Shown here in pieces: positions 39,177 to 49,442 of a stretch of DNA of 64,000 nt. This DNA is from Thiomicrorhabdus sp. Milos-T2. GTDB taxonomy: Bacteria > Pseudomonadota > Gammaproteobacteria > Thiomicrospirales > Thiomicrospiraceae. Position numbers and translations under genes: made by a program. The notes beneath the pieces were generated by a model that worked only from the letters and a program-made list of their open reading frames with translations, was not told where the DNA came from and ran no database searches. The first letter of the stretch is position 1. The number at the start of each line of letters is the position of its first letter. The stretch is taken from contig NZ_KL370891.1 of the NCBI RefSeq assembly GCF_000702325.1, forward strand, positions 2,080,250 through 2,144,249. The letters run 5' to 3'.

Positions 39177-39464
39177 GGGTATATGTATTTTATGATTGTT
39201 TAAATAAATCTTTTAACCACGAAGACACGAAAGCACGAAGATTTCTAATATTTAATACCAGCTTAAATTTAACGAATAACCAAACTAAACGTAATAAATT
39301 AATCGCTTTTAAACTTTACAAATGCAGAGCTTATAGGCATGACTTAAGATTGTTAGGCTATGATTTTCGAATCGCTTTTATTTATTTTTTTATCTTCGTG
39401 CCTCTGTGTCTTCGTGGTTAATTTTTTACAATACTGGATAATCAATCACAAAATATGGATACCC
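39177..39464 (-). repeat. Family B MITE, copy 2 (288 bp)
   Basis: Reverse orientation of copy 1: begins GGGTATATGTATTTTATGAT and ends AAATATGGATACCC. A perfect 8-bp target duplication TTTATATT flanks it (39169-39176, 39465-39472). It fills most of the gap between dut and the hemolysin-III gene; the remaining 180 bp showed nothing else. Confidence 0.93.
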
Positions 39465-39656
39465 TTTATATTTAATGAAGTGTGCAATATCCTATATTTT
39501 ACATGACACAATCCCTGCAATGCGACGCTTTTTAGGAAGCCTAATTGGATAATTTTATGTAATCCTATACACTGGCTTTGACTATGATTATCATTACTGT
39601 AAATTGAATTACAATCAATAGATGCATAGACCGCACTTAATTGTTAAGGAAACGTT

Positions 39657-40352
39657 TTGTTTAAAATTCACACACCTGAAAACGCTCTAAATAGACTGCA
39701 AACCTATGGTGAAGAATTGGCTAATAGCTTAAGTCATGGCCTAGGATTATTAGCCATAATACTGGGCACACCCTTTTTAATTCTTCACGCTGTAGATAGC
39801 GAACAAACGGGCTACATTGTCGGGGTCTGTATTTTTGCCGCTAGCATGATACTGCTCTATTTAGGCTCGACTCTCTATCATTCCGTCCCTAATGGACGTT
39901 TAAAAAACGCCTTTCAGATTGTTGATCATTCAATGATTTTTATTTTAATTGCCGGAACTTACACCCCGTTTACTCTTGGCGTTTTACCTGGTGGCTGGGG
40001 TTGGTCTCTCTTTGGTATTACCTGGGGATTAGCCGCATTGGGGATTAGCTTAAAAGTTTTTGGCGGAGCAATGAGCCGACCTATTTTTGACAACATTCTT
40101 TATTTAGTCATGGGCTGGATAATTGTTATTGCCATTGAACCACTCATTAACAACCTGTCAAGCATCGGTATGTTTTGGCTTGTGACCGGTGGTATCTCAT
40201 ATAGCTTGGGCATGGTTTTTTACCTTACCGACACTAGGCTGGCTTATGGTCACTTCTTATGGCATTTATTTGTATTAGGCGGCAGCATTAGCCATTTCTT
40301 TGCGGTGTGGTATGCTAACCCAACTTATGTAACACCAACCGTACTAGGGTAA
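39657..40352 (+). CDS. Hemolysin III/PAQR-type membrane protein (YqfA-like)
   Basis: 231 residues with seven hydrophobic segments. Family landmarks: EELANSLSHGLGLLAIILGTP with the first His, GSTLYHSVP, DHSMIFILIAGTYTPFTLG and a C-terminal FLWHLFVLGGSISHFFAVW. These His residues and the Asp are the putative metal site of PAQR proteins. Bacterial function is uncertain; despite the name, haemolysis is not implied. The start is TTG at 39657, supported by TAAGGA six bases upstream. Confidence 0.88.
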   Translation: MFKIHTPENALNRLQTYGEELANSLSHGLGLLAIILGTPFLILHAVDSEQTGYIVGVCIFAASMILLYLGSTLYHSVPNGRLKNAFQIVDHSMIFILIAGTYTPFTLGVLPGGWGWSLFGITWGLAALGISLKVFGGAMSRPIFDNILYLVMGWIIVIAIEPLINNLSSIGMFWLVTGGISYSLGMVFYLTDTRLAYGHFLWHLFVLGGSISHFFAVWYANPTYVTPTVLG

Positions 40353-40458
40353 AAAGTAATAGGGTCATGGCGTAAATTCATTTCCTATTAAGACCTTTGA
40401 AAAGTTCTCCCTACTTAAACTTATCAACGACGATAAAGATTCTGGTGTTTTGTAAAAA

Positions 40459-40637
40459 GAGACCTTTGCACGAGAGTATGCACGAATAAAAATGGTTCTA
40501 GGTGCCCCTTGAGGGTAAAAATTCACCCGATTTTTGTTGAAAAACTTGCGAATAGCTAGCTATTCCCTGCGTTTTCCGCCGCAATCAGGCAAATTTTCTC
40601 TCATTTTTCTTTCGCACCTATCTCGTGAAAAGGTCTC
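40459..40637 (-). repeat. Family A MITE with one module (179 bp)
   Basis: Opposite orientation to copy 1. It is 20 bp longer than the basic form through one module (GTGCCCCTTGAGGGTA). Flanks AAAAA and AAATA form an imperfect duplication. An isolated family A-like fragment AAGACCTTTGAAAAG lies at about 40390. Reading frames across it are not genes. Confidence 0.88.
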
Positions 40638-40695
40638 AAATAGACACCAAAGCAAACTACAAAAAATCAACAAACCCAAAAGATTTAGGATTTTT

Positions 40696-42030
40696 ATGGA
40701 AAACATTAGCAGCATTCTTTCTACCGCGAGCAGTTTGGCCTGGGGGCCTGCCATGCTCGTATTGTTATTAGGTACAGGCATATATCTAACGATTCGTCTT
40801 AAGTTCTTGCCACTTCGTCATCTTTTTTATGCTTTTAGCTTACTTTGGAAAAGCCGAAAATCAAAAGAAGAAGGTGACATTACTCCATTCAGCGCCTTAA
40901 TGACCGCCATGGCCGCCACGGTAGGTACCGGTAATATTGCCGGTGTTGCTGCGGCTTTATTTATTGGTGGGCCTGGCGCAATTTTTTGGATGTGGATGAC
41001 CGCTTTAGTTGGTATGGCTACTAAATACAGTGAAGCAGTGTTGGCCGTCAAATATCGTGAAGTGGATGACGAAGGTTGCCATGTTGGTGGCCCCATGTAT
41101 TACATTAAAAACGGGATGGGTGAAAAGTGGAAACCTCTCGGTTTTGCATTTGCCTTATTTGGAACCATCGCCGCATTTGGTATTGGTAATATGGTTCAAG
41201 CCAATGCTGTCGCTGGAGCCATGCAAAGTGCCTTTGATATAAATAATCAACTAACAGGCCTGGTATTAATGGTATTGGTTGGATTAGTGTTGTTTGGTGG
41301 TATTAAACGTATTGCTCATACAGCCACCGCATTAGTGCCGATTATGGCAGTACTTTATATCGGTTTTTCACTTTATATCTTAATTATGCATGCCGATGCT
41401 CTTCCTGGTGCTTTTAATACCATTATTAAAAGTGCCTTTACAGGCAGTGCTGCGGCTGGTGGTTTTGCAGGAGCAAGCATTATCCTAGCCATTCAATTTG
41501 GTGTGGCACGAGGTGTATTTTCCAATGAAGCCGGTTTAGGAACGGCGCCAATTGCTCACGCGGCAGCCAAAACGAATAATCCGGTAGAGCAAGGTCATAT
41601 TGCTATGCTTGGAACATTTATTGACACCATTATTCTTTGTACCATGACTGCATTAGTCATTATGGTAACGGGGGTTTGGACTAGTGGCGAAACGGGTTCG
41701 CCGTTAACCGCTCTAGCCTTTACTACCGGATTAGGTTCTGATCTTGGTGCAGTCGTTGTTGCCGTTGGTTTAGCGATCTTTGCTTTTACGACCTTAGTGG
41801 GCTGGAGTTATTACGGTGAAAAATGTGCCGAATATATTGCAGGAACAAAAGTCATTACTGGCTATCGCGTGTTATGGGTTATTGCTGTTTTTGCGGGTGC
41901 CGCGCTGTCTGATTACTTTAATACGGTATTAATATTAGCGGACGTTTTAAATGCGCTTATGGCCATTCCAAACCTAATTGCCTTATTGGTACTTGCCCCC
42001 GTAATCGTTAAATTAACCCGAGATAATTAA
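40696..42030 (+). CDS. Alanine/glycine:cation symporter (AGCS family)
   Basis: Sodium-coupled amino acid importer of the inner membrane. 444 residues from ATG 40696, with a TAGGA upstream; a longer frame from 40534 runs through the MITE and is not plausible. About 10-11 hydrophobic segments. Family signatures: TPFSALMTAMAATVGTGNIAGVAAA, GPGAIFWMWMTALVGMATKYSEA and GVFSNEAGLGTAPIAHAAAKT. Single gene followed by a hairpin. Could supply alanine or glycine; sdaA (serine breakdown) lies 2 kb downstream but is not linked by transcription. Confidence 0.94.
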   Translation: MENISSILSTASSLAWGPAMLVLLLGTGIYLTIRLKFLPLRHLFYAFSLLWKSRKSKEEGDITPFSALMTAMAATVGTGNIAGVAAALFIGGPGAIFWMWMTALVGMATKYSEAVLAVKYREVDDEGCHVGGPMYYIKNGMGEKWKPLGFAFALFGTIAAFGIGNMVQANAVAGAMQSAFDINNQLTGLVLMVLVGLVLFGGIKRIAHTATALVPIMAVLYIGFSLYILIMHADALPGAFNTIIKSAFTGSAAAGGFAGASIILAIQFGVARGVFSNEAGLGTAPIAHAAAKTNNPVEQGHIAMLGTFIDTIILCTMTALVIMVTGVWTSGETGSPLTALAFTTGLGSDLGAVVVAVGLAIFAFTTLVGWSYYGEKCAEYIAGTKVITGYRVLWVIAVFAGAALSDYFNTVLILADVLNALMAIPNLIALLVLAPVIVKLTRDN

Positions 42031-42047
42031 TAACAACCTAATAATAA

Positions 42048-42072
42048 GAGACCTTTGCATGAGATAGGTCTC
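42048..42072 (+). repeat. 25-bp miniature family A element
   Basis: GAGACCTTTGCATGAG followed at once by ATAGGTCTC, so only the two ends remain. Confidence 0.7.
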
Positions 42073-42089
42073 AAGAAATCACTTCTAAA

Positions 42090-42113
42090 TAACGGGCTTA
42101 TGCAAGCCCGTTA
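42090..42113 (+). terminator. Probable terminator of the AGCS gene
   Basis: TAACGGGCTT and AAGCCCGTTA arms with a 4-nt loop; the following T-run is weak (CATTTCT). Confidence 0.6.
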
Positions 42114-42214
42114 CATTTCTACTCCTATTCTTATTTAATTCACTATCGTTCTATATATTCTGATAAGATTGCAATTTAAAATTCTTCTAAGATTTTCTTT
42201 TTAAGGCTCATTGA

Positions 42215-43768
42215 ATGTCGCTGTGTCAATCCAAAAAAAAATGGTATTTTCCATTAGGGTTAACCTTACTTGCCATTATGCTTGGCACTCAAAATTTCTT
42301 TAAGCAAGTCGAACTGATTAAATCAAAAAACCAGATTACGGTAGATAACCGTGCTGACCTGTTACGTCAATATATGAGTTTTATGAGTGTTTCAAGCGAT
42401 TCACTAAAACTCGGTATTGAAAGCCTACTAAATTCTAAGAATCAGCTTTCTCTACAAACATCAATAGCCAAAAAACTGCGCTTCTATCCAGAATATAATC
42501 TTTATAGTTTAGATATAAATAACGCGAGTCGTTCAACTGGAACCCTGCACGTTTTGAAGGATATTGACCTAAAAAATCCTGAAATTTTGTCAGAAATTGC
42601 GGCAAGTTTGTCCATGGATCCAATTCTCAAGCCGCTTACCTATAATTTAAAATTGACCGCTTGGGCTTATTACATTTCTAAAAACCATTTTCTATACATC
42701 TCACCCAAGCACAGTCTAAAAGACTTTCAATTTAATGCCGAGCAATACACAAAACCGTTTTGGGTGCAGGCAATACCAGAAAACAATCCAAAACACCGTA
42801 TGATTATTAGTGATGTATATAAAGATGGCGCTGGCAAAGGTATGATGATCACTCTTTCCAATCCCATTTTTCACAATGACGAATTCAAAGGCATCGCGGC
42901 TATTGATATTAGCACCCAACAGATGGATGCATTACTCGCCGTTGATTCAACTATCAAGAGCTCTATACTGGTTGATGAAAACAACATCATCACTGCCAGC
43001 ATAAAAGCAAGCGAGATAGGCTCCTCTCTGGGTTGCAATAAAACCCAGGATAAAAGCGCATGGTTTTCCTATAATAGCCAACTAATTTATATGACCTCAG
43101 TCATTAATAATGAGCTCTATATTGTCCACCAAATAACCAAATCACAACTCTGGCTAGAAGCTTTAAAAAAATCCCTTTTTCAATTCAGTTTAATTATGCT
43201 TGGATTAGTTCTCAGTTTTCTATCCATAGAACTATATTGTGTTTCAATTCGTAATAGAAACCTTATGCTGATTGACTCCTTAACCAAACTATACAATCGA
43301 CGCGGATTTGCTAAACTTGCTGAAAAGCCTATTGCACATTTAAGACGAGATAAAAAAGGTTATGCCGTCCTTCTTTTAGACCTAGACTTTTTTAAAACCA
43401 TTAATGATCAGTTCGGCCACGCAACCGGAGATCAAGTACTAAAAACACTGGCCCAAATATTATTATCAAATAACCGAGAAGAGAGCATTATTAGTCGCTG
43501 GGGTGGTGAAGAATTCCTTATTCTTTTACCCAAAGCCAATCTCCAGTCAGCATTGGATGTCGCCAATCGTATTCACGAAAAAATACATCAAGCAGAAGTT
43601 ATCTCAAAGCAAGATGGCAATACAGTCATTAAATTTACCACCAGTATTGGTGTTGCCTTACAACAGCCAAATGATGGCTTAGAAGATGTCATTAACCATG
43701 CAGACAAAGCCTTATATCAAGCTAAAGACAAAGGAAGAGACACCACTTATATATACCAACCGGGATAA
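42215..43768 (+). CDS. Membrane diguanylate cyclase with periplasmic CACHE-like sensor
   Basis: 517 residues: TM1 (about 11-28), a periplasmic region of about 290 residues with CACHE/PDC character (KPFWVQAIPENNPKHRMIIS, then GIAAIDIS), TM2 (about 319-341) and a C-terminal GGDEF domain. The active-site motif is GGEEF in RWGGEEFLIL, functional in known cyclases. There is no EAL domain. Single gene. Directly at the stop codon a 12-nt tandem repeat begins. Probably senses a small periplasmic molecule; ligand unknown. Confidence 0.9.
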   Translation: MSLCQSKKKWYFPLGLTLLAIMLGTQNFFKQVELIKSKNQITVDNRADLLRQYMSFMSVSSDSLKLGIESLLNSKNQLSLQTSIAKKLRFYPEYNLYSLDINNASRSTGTLHVLKDIDLKNPEILSEIAASLSMDPILKPLTYNLKLTAWAYYISKNHFLYISPKHSLKDFQFNAEQYTKPFWVQAIPENNPKHRMIISDVYKDGAGKGMMITLSNPIFHNDEFKGIAAIDISTQQMDALLAVDSTIKSSILVDENNIITASIKASEIGSSLGCNKTQDKSAWFSYNSQLIYMTSVINNELYIVHQITKSQLWLEALKKSLFQFSLIMLGLVLSFLSIELYCVSIRNRNLMLIDSLTKLYNRRGFAKLAEKPIAHLRRDKKGYAVLLLDLDFFKTINDQFGHATGDQVLKTLAQILLSNNREESIISRWGGEEFLILLPKANLQSALDVANRIHEKIHQAEVISKQDGNTVIKFTTSIGVALQQPNDGLEDVINHADKALYQAKDKGRDTTYIYQPG

Positions 43769-43826
43769 TGACTTTACTAATGACTTTACTAATGACTTTA
43801 CTAAAGACTTTGCTAAAGACATTATT
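43767..43826 (+). repeat. 12-nt tandem repeat at cyclase stop codon
   Basis: Three perfect AATGACTTTACT units (43767-43802), then AAAGACTTTGCT and AAAGACATTATT. The first unit starts within the TAA stop codon (43766-43768). In another frame it reads NDFT repeats, but no gene is implied. Confidence 0.9.
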
Positions 43827-43978
43827 ACTAAGAAGATTCCTATTGCTATTCATACCCCTATACCAATTCTATAAAATTTAGCAATCACTTATAACCTGCA
43901 TAACGTTTTGTTTCTTTTCATCGTTTTACTGCCCATGTATGATAAATCGTAACTTCCTACTTTTAGATTGGTTTTTTT

Positions 43979-45364
43979 ATGTTTATTAGTGCCTTAGATA
44001 TTTTTAAAATTGGTATAGGACCATCCAGCTCACACACAATGGGGCCAATGGTGGCTGCAAAAGCCTTTTTAAACACCGTACAAGACGAAATAAACCATTC
44101 CGCATTAAATACTGCAAATTCACTGCAAATTAAGTGTACCTTAAAAGGCTCTTTAGCCTTTACTGGCCATGGCCACGCCACGGATCGAGCGGTGGCATTA
44201 GGTATGCATGGCTACCTGCCTGAAAACTTAGCGCAAACTAATGTACAAAACTTAATTTCTGAACTTTGGGAAACCCAATCCATTACCCTAAACAATCGAA
44301 TCAGCATTGGTTTTTACCCACCTAAAGACATTATTTTTGATTACAAAGCCCCCTTACCGCAGCACCCAAACGGTATGATTTTTGAATGTTTTAATAAAGA
44401 TAATCAGCTAGTTTTAAGTGAAACGTATTTTTCAATTGGTGGTGGTTTTATCTCTACTTTAGCCGAGATTGATAAGGTAGAAGCCCCTATTAAAGGCCAA
44501 CCTGCAAGTCAATTTAAGTACCCTTTTAACTCGGCCGCTTCCATGCTAGAAATGGCTGAAGAACATAACATGAGTATTGCAGAGATGAAACAAGCCAATG
44601 AGGTTTGTGAAACGTCTTTAAATGAACTTAACAACCAGTTAAACCAAATTTGGCAAGCCATGAATAACTGTGTTGAAAATGGGTTAAAAACAGAAGGGAT
44701 TTTACCCGGTGGATTACACGTAAAACGTCGTGCCAAAAATCTATACCAGCACCTTTTAGATGATGATAACCCAGTCAGTTCTAACGATTGGTTATGTGCC
44801 TATGCAATGGCTGTCAATGAAGAAAATGCCGCTGGCCATATGGTCGTAACCGCCCCAACCAATGGAGCGGCCGGAGTGATTCCCGCAGTTTTATACTATT
44901 TTGTAAATCATGAGAATGGCTCGCCAGAAGATATTAAAAACTTTTTACTTACCGCAGCCGCCATAGGCGGATTAATTAAACATAAAAGTTCAATATCTGG
45001 CGCTGAAGTTGGCTGTCAGGGAGAAGTCGGTTCTGCCTCTGCGATGGCGGCGGCAGGTTTATGTGCGGTACGCGGCGGCACGGTTATGCAAATTGAACAG
45101 GCCGCTGAAATGGCATTAGAACATCATTTAGGCATGACCTGCGATCCCGTAAAAGGCCTGGTACAAGTTCCTTGCATTGAACGTAATGGTTTTGGTGCCA
45201 TTAAAGCTTTTACTGCCGCCAGCATTGCTTTACGTGAAGATGGTGAACATATTATGCCACTAGATAAATGCATTGCCGCCATGAAAAAAACCGGCGATGA
45301 AATGTCTCACAAATACAAAGAAACCTCTTTAGGAGGATTAGCCGTTACCTGGGTGGAGTGTTGA
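43979..45364 (+). CDS. sdaA: L-serine dehydratase, single-chain [4Fe-4S] type
   Basis: Deaminates serine to pyruvate and ammonia. 461 residues, containing both beta and alpha domains. Visible: [20 protein letters not shown] at the N-terminus, [15 protein letters not shown], SFxxGGGF-type [24 protein letters not shown], and the cluster ligand region [20 protein letters not shown] with a further [17 protein letters not shown]. Catabolic rather than biosynthetic, of interest in a presumed autotroph. Alone on its strand. Confidence 0.95.
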   Translation: MFISALDIFKIGIGPSSSHTMGPMVAAKAFLNTVQDEINHSALNTANSLQIKCTLKGSLAFTGHGHATDRAVALGMHGYLPENLAQTNVQNLISELWETQSITLNNRISIGFYPPKDIIFDYKAPLPQHPNGMIFECFNKDNQLVLSETYFSIGGGFISTLAEIDKVEAPIKGQPASQFKYPFNSAASMLEMAEEHNMSIAEMKQANEVCETSLNELNNQLNQIWQAMNNCVENGLKTEGILPGGLHVKRRAKNLYQHLLDDDNPVSSNDWLCAYAMAVNEENAAGHMVVTAPTNGAAGVIPAVLYYFVNHENGSPEDIKNFLLTAAAIGGLIKHKSSISGAEVGCQGEVGSASAMAAAGLCAVRGGTVMQIEQAAEMALEHHLGMTCDPVKGLVQVPCIERNGFGAIKAFTAASIALREDGEHIMPLDKCIAAMKKTGDEMSHKYKETSLGGLAVTWVEC

Positions 45365-45532
45365 TTAACTCAGCCCAATCATTTTACCAATCTTGACCAA
45401 ATCACTAGATATCATCAAAAGAATCTAACCTAAAAAACTCAAGCCAATAGATTATTATGACTTGAGGTTTTATCAACACTGATTTAACTCGCTAATACAA
45501 TGAGTTCTTGAACATAAATTCTCGCAAGCAAG

Positions 45533-47515
45533 CTATCGTAATACATGCAAGAAGTGCATGTGCTTATGATAGTGGTCAATAATGTCATTGATAATAGCGG
45601 TTTTTGACCACCCCATTACGTCGTAATCCTGCCCACCTTCACGTAAATGAATTTCAGCACGATAATAATGTGCACTCTCATCCATTTCATCTGATGGTAT
45701 CTCTTCTTGAGTAAATTCAGGACGTAAATGTGAACGACTGCGTACCTCATAGATAAAATCAATCTCTTCACCATGGCGAACAATCAAGCGTATTCTATCA
45801 AGGTCTTTTTCATTTTCGACTTCCACAATTAGATCTTGCTCTTTTAATTCTTTCGCCACGTCATTAAAGGCCGAACTAACAACTGTTTGAATATAACGCC
45901 CTACTGCAGAGCGACTTGGATAATCTACAATATTATGTAAACGATCTTTCCAACTACTATCACCATTTTCACTTGGAACAGGGTAGACATTTGAGAGTAA
46001 ACTATCTCGCTTAGCAATATCTACACGTAGAGCCTTAATCAATCCGTAAGTGGTCATTAATAATACAATCGAAAACGGCATAGCACTGGCAATAGTCATG
46101 GTTTGCAAGGCACCTAAACCACCCACAATCAATAAAATCACTGCAATCAATCCAATAGCAACGACCCAATACATACGCTGCCACATTGGTGTGTCATCAC
46201 GACCATTTGAACACAGCATATTGGTGACCAATGCACCCGAGTCTGCCGAGGTGACGAAGAAGATTATCACCATAACAATGGCAATGCCCGACAGCACGGA
46301 ACCAAATGGAAATTGATTTAAAAATACAAATAACGCTAGGGAAACATCACTAGACACTTGGTCACCAAGACTGCTTAAACCTTGATTAAGAATCATATCA
46401 ATAGCGGAATTACCAAAAACGGTAAACCAGATCATACTAAAGCCTACTGGTACAAATAATACGCCAATAACAAACTGACGAATGCTACGGCCGCGAGAAA
46501 CGCGTGCAATAAATAACCCAACAAAAGGAGCCCACGCTAACCACCAAGCCCAGTAAAAAATAGTCCAACCACCTATCCAATCCGTCTTTTTATAGGCGTA
46601 AAGATTAAAAGTCGCACTAATAATATCTGATAAATAAGCACCTGCATTTTGTATCATCGCTTGCAGTAAAAAGACTGTAGATCCTAAAACTAGCACCAAT
46701 AACATCAACAGAACCGCCAAACTCATATTCAATTCAGAAAGACGGCGAATTCCCTTATCCAACCCCGTTGCAACCGACACTGCAGCCAATGACATGACGG
46801 CCAAAATTAACAATGACTGCGAAAGCGTATCCACAGGGATACCAAATAAATAGTTTAAACCCGTGTTCATTTGCAGAACGCCGTAACCCAAAGAGGTTGC
46901 AATACCAAATACGGTTCCTATTACCGCAAACACATCAACCGCATGCCCAATTGGACCATATATCTTTTCACCTATAAGCGGATACAAGGCCGAACGTAGA
47001 GTTAGCGGTAAACCGTGACGGTAACTAAAAAAGGCTAAAATCAATGCAACAATAGCGTAAATAGCCCAAGCATGAAGTCCCCAGTGAAAAAATGTGATTC
47101 GCATAGCCTCTCGAGCCGCTTCTACAGTGCCGGCATCACCGACTGGAGGAGCCAAAAAATGCATAACGGGTTCAGCCACACCAAAAAACATTAAACCAAT
47201 TCCCATTCCCGCAGAAAACAGCATTGAAAACCAGGTAATATCCGTGTAGTCAGGAGTGGAATGATCAGGCCCCAGTTTAATTTCACCGTAACGAGACAAG
47301 CCTAAAAATACAACGGTAATAAAAAGTATGGCAACAGTCAGAATATAAAACCAACCCCCGTTATCAACCAGCAAACTTTGTAAAGTTTTAAAAAACGAAC
47401 CTGCTTGTTCAGGCATAAAAGAGGTATAAATTAATAATAAAACGATGATACCAGAGGCACTAAAAAACACCGCTGGATTTAACTTTGCGGCTTCAACTTT
47501 TTCGACTTCACTCAT
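45533..47515 (-). CDS. BCCT family betaine/choline-type transporter
   Basis: 660 residues with twelve hydrophobic segments (about 12-505) and a C-terminal cytoplasmic tail of about 150 residues, as in BetT. Signature region FYWAWWLAWAPFVGLFIARV near 328 is the conserved BCCT tryptophan-rich motif; GMGIGLMFFGVAEP and TSADSGALVTNML are also typical. Imports choline, betaine or related osmolytes with H+ or Na+. The long tail may sense osmolarity. No bet genes are adjacent, so it may simply import compatible solutes. Confidence 0.93.
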   Translation of the reverse strand: MSEVEKVEAAKLNPAVFFSASGIIVLLLIYTSFMPEQAGSFFKTLQSLLVDNGGWFYILTVAILFITVVFLGLSRYGEIKLGPDHSTPDYTDITWFSMLFSAGMGIGLMFFGVAEPVMHFLAPPVGDAGTVEAAREAMRITFFHWGLHAWAIYAIVALILAFFSYRHGLPLTLRSALYPLIGEKIYGPIGHAVDVFAVIGTVFGIATSLGYGVLQMNTGLNYLFGIPVDTLSQSLLILAVMSLAAVSVATGLDKGIRRLSELNMSLAVLLMLLVLVLGSTVFLLQAMIQNAGAYLSDIISATFNLYAYKKTDWIGGWTIFYWAWWLAWAPFVGLFIARVSRGRSIRQFVIGVLFVPVGFSMIWFTVFGNSAIDMILNQGLSSLGDQVSSDVSLALFVFLNQFPFGSVLSGIAIVMVIIFFVTSADSGALVTNMLCSNGRDDTPMWQRMYWVVAIGLIAVILLIVGGLGALQTMTIASAMPFSIVLLMTTYGLIKALRVDIAKRDSLLSNVYPVPSENGDSSWKDRLHNIVDYPSRSAVGRYIQTVVSSAFNDVAKELKEQDLIVEVENEKDLDRIRLIVRHGEEIDFIYEVRSRSHLRPEFTQEEIPSDEMDESAHYYRAEIHLREGGQDYDVMGWSKTAIINDIIDHYHKHMHFLHVLR

Positions 47516-47570
47516 TGGATTTACCTTTGTGCTTGCTTTGTTGCTATTGGGCGTTCTCCGCCCTTGTAAA

Positions 47571-47924
47571 TTAAAACCAATTAATACTGGTTTTATAAAA
47601 TAAAATTTCTAAAAAATATGACGTTAAAAACAAAAAGTATGTATTAGTAATGCCAATCCATAGAAAGATAAAGAGCACCAAACTCATATATTTGTCACTT
47701 ACCACATCGCCATAACGATTTTGAATTAAGTATTCAGCATAAATCCAACCAGGACCATCATAGGGGGCAATCATATTATTGATATTACCTTTGGTGCTTG
47801 AATCTGCCCAAGTGGCGTCTAAGTAATACCTCCAGTTTCCAGAAGTGCGGCCCACTTCAAACGAATAACGGGTAGTTTTCTGTTTACTGGCAATGCCATC
47901 AACATTTGTACCATAACAAATCAA
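47571..47924 (-). pseudogene. N-terminally truncated membrane protein fragment
   Basis: The open frame can be read from a TTG at 47924 for 117 residues. The protein-like sequence continues upstream in the same frame (FKFSTFEYEVLICYGTN) until a TAG, with no usable start. The central part is beta-rich (TTRYSFEVGRTSGNWRYYLD); the C-terminus has a hydrophobic stretch (about 82-112). The arrangement recalls DUF3592-type proteins that normally also have an N-terminal helix, but that assignment is weak. I infer a decayed or truncated gene. Confidence 0.45.
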
Positions 47925-48037
47925 AACCTCGTATTCAAACGTACTAAACTTAAAGTTTTGTGCCGAAAACCCTAAAAACAGATATTAGACAGCGTGTCCG
48001 TAGGGTCTATAGAGAGAGGAGAGAGGGGAATATAATC

Positions 48038-49249
48038 TTAATTATTTTCAGAAATAGAGTTTAACAAAGCGATTGCTTGTTGATACTTAGATGAACTTGG
48101 AAATGTTTGTTGCTGAGAATCGGTAATAACAGTCAGTGAATTATCGTCACATTCAAAACCTTGATTTTCACCCACCTGGTTAGCACAAATCATGTCTAAA
48201 TTTTTACGCTTTAATTTGTTTTTGGCGTACTCAATGACGTTTTGAGTTTCTGCGGCAAACCCTACTACAAATGGTTTGTCTGCTTGTTGAGCCACCCACG
48301 CAACTATGTCAGGATTTTTAATCAATTCAAGCGTCATATTTTCATTATCAGCCTGCTTTTTGATTTTTTGCTCAGCAATCTCTGCCACTCTAAAATCTGC
48401 AACCGCTGCCGCACTAATAAAACAGCTGTTTTGAGCATACTCTTTCTTAACAGCCTCAAACATATCTAATGCAGAACGCACATTAATACGCTTTACTTTA
48501 TCAAGTGTTGCTAATTGAACTGGCCCAGCAATTAAGGTGACATTAGCTCCCGCTCTAGCCGCTATTTCAGCAATGGCAAAACCCATTTTTCCTGAACTTC
48601 TATTGCCAATATAACGCACTGGATCAATATTCTCGTAGGTTGGCCCTGCGGTAATGAGTAGAGATTTACCATTCCAAAATTGTTTTAAATTTAACCAGGC
48701 CTGGTAGTTTTGTTTTTGTTGTTGATCAACATTCATTACCGCATCAAATATCTCTTGCGGTTCTGGCATTCTGCCCTCACCTATCTCACCACAAGCTTGC
48801 TCTCCTGAACCCGGTTGCAACAAAGTCCAACCACGCTGTTTTAAGATAGAAACATTCTCTTGGGTAGCTGCATTGCTCCACATTAAACGGTTCATAGCGG
48901 GAGCTAACACAATAGGTTTTTCGGTTGCTAAAATCAAAGTCGTTAACAAATCGTCTGCGCGTCCCATTCTAAACTTGGCCAAGGTTTCTGCCGAAGCTGG
49001 CGCCACCACAATCACATCTGCCCAACGAGCTAATTCAATATGCCCCATCCCTGCTTCTTGATTGGCATCAAACAAACTGTCTCTTACTGGGTTGCCAGAT
49101 AAAGCTTGAAACGATAAAGGCTGAATAAACTCCTTAGCACCCGTCGTCATCACCACCTGAACCTCATGCCCTGCCTTAATAAACAGACGAGTCAGTTCTA
49201 AAGATTTATAGGCTGCAATGCCGCCGGTAACACCTATAAGTATTTTCAT
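48038..49249 (-). CDS. coaBC: Bifunctional phosphopantothenoylcysteine decarboxylase/synthetase
   Basis: Two coenzyme A steps: ligation of cysteine to phosphopantothenate (CoaB) and decarboxylation (CoaC). 403 residues from the ATG at 49249 (MKILIGVTGGIAAYKSLEL); a longer frame from 49294 adds an unlikely leader. The CoaC flavodomain covers about 1-180, with APAMNRLMW; CoaB covers about 200-400, with LLITAGPTYENIDPVRYIGNRSSGKMG and the KxKK region. A CCAGGCCTGG palindrome lies at the domain junction and is read as YQAWLN. Confidence 0.96.
   Translation of the reverse strand: MKILIGVTGGIAAYKSLELTRLFIKAGHEVQVVMTTGAKEFIQPLSFQALSGNPVRDSLFDANQEAGMGHIELARWADVIVVAPASAETLAKFRMGRADDLLTTLILATEKPIVLAPAMNRLMWSNAATQENVSILKQRGWTLLQPGSGEQACGEIGEGRMPEPQEIFDAVMNVDQQQKQNYQAWLNLKQFWNGKSLLITAGPTYENIDPVRYIGNRSSGKMGFAIAEIAARAGANVTLIAGPVQLATLDKVKRINVRSALDMFEAVKKEYAQNSCFISAAAVADFRVAEIAEQKIKKQADNENMTLELIKNPDIVAWVAQQADKPFVVGFAAETQNVIEYAKNKLKRKNLDMICANQVGENQGFECDDNSLTVITDSQQQTFPSSSKYQQAIALLNSISENN
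48696..48705. repeat. CCAGGCCTGG palindrome (in coaBC)
   Basis: Perfect core with flanks AA and TA, located in the linker between the two enzyme domains. Confidence 0.93.
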
Positions 49250-49442
49250 AATTTTTTTAAGACTCGTTTCAGGTTTAAAAGGTAGAATGAACAATTAACG
49301 GCTCTTGATGAATTTAGGTAACGCCAAATTCTGTGTTTCACTAAGTTAATTGAGATGCCCAACAGTTTTTATGATACTCAGTTTTAAATAAAAAGACTGA
49401 TTTTCTGTCAACAATATTTAAAATAAGACCATTAACTTATGA

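Noticed and set aside
40534-40695. N-terminal extension of the AGCS symporter
   Set aside because: Reads through a MITE; the ATG at 40696 begins at the normal family N-terminus with a TAGGA upstream.
43686-43874. Open frame with NDFT repeats
   Set aside because: Arises from the 12-nt tandem repeat after the cyclase stop and overlaps the cyclase in another frame.
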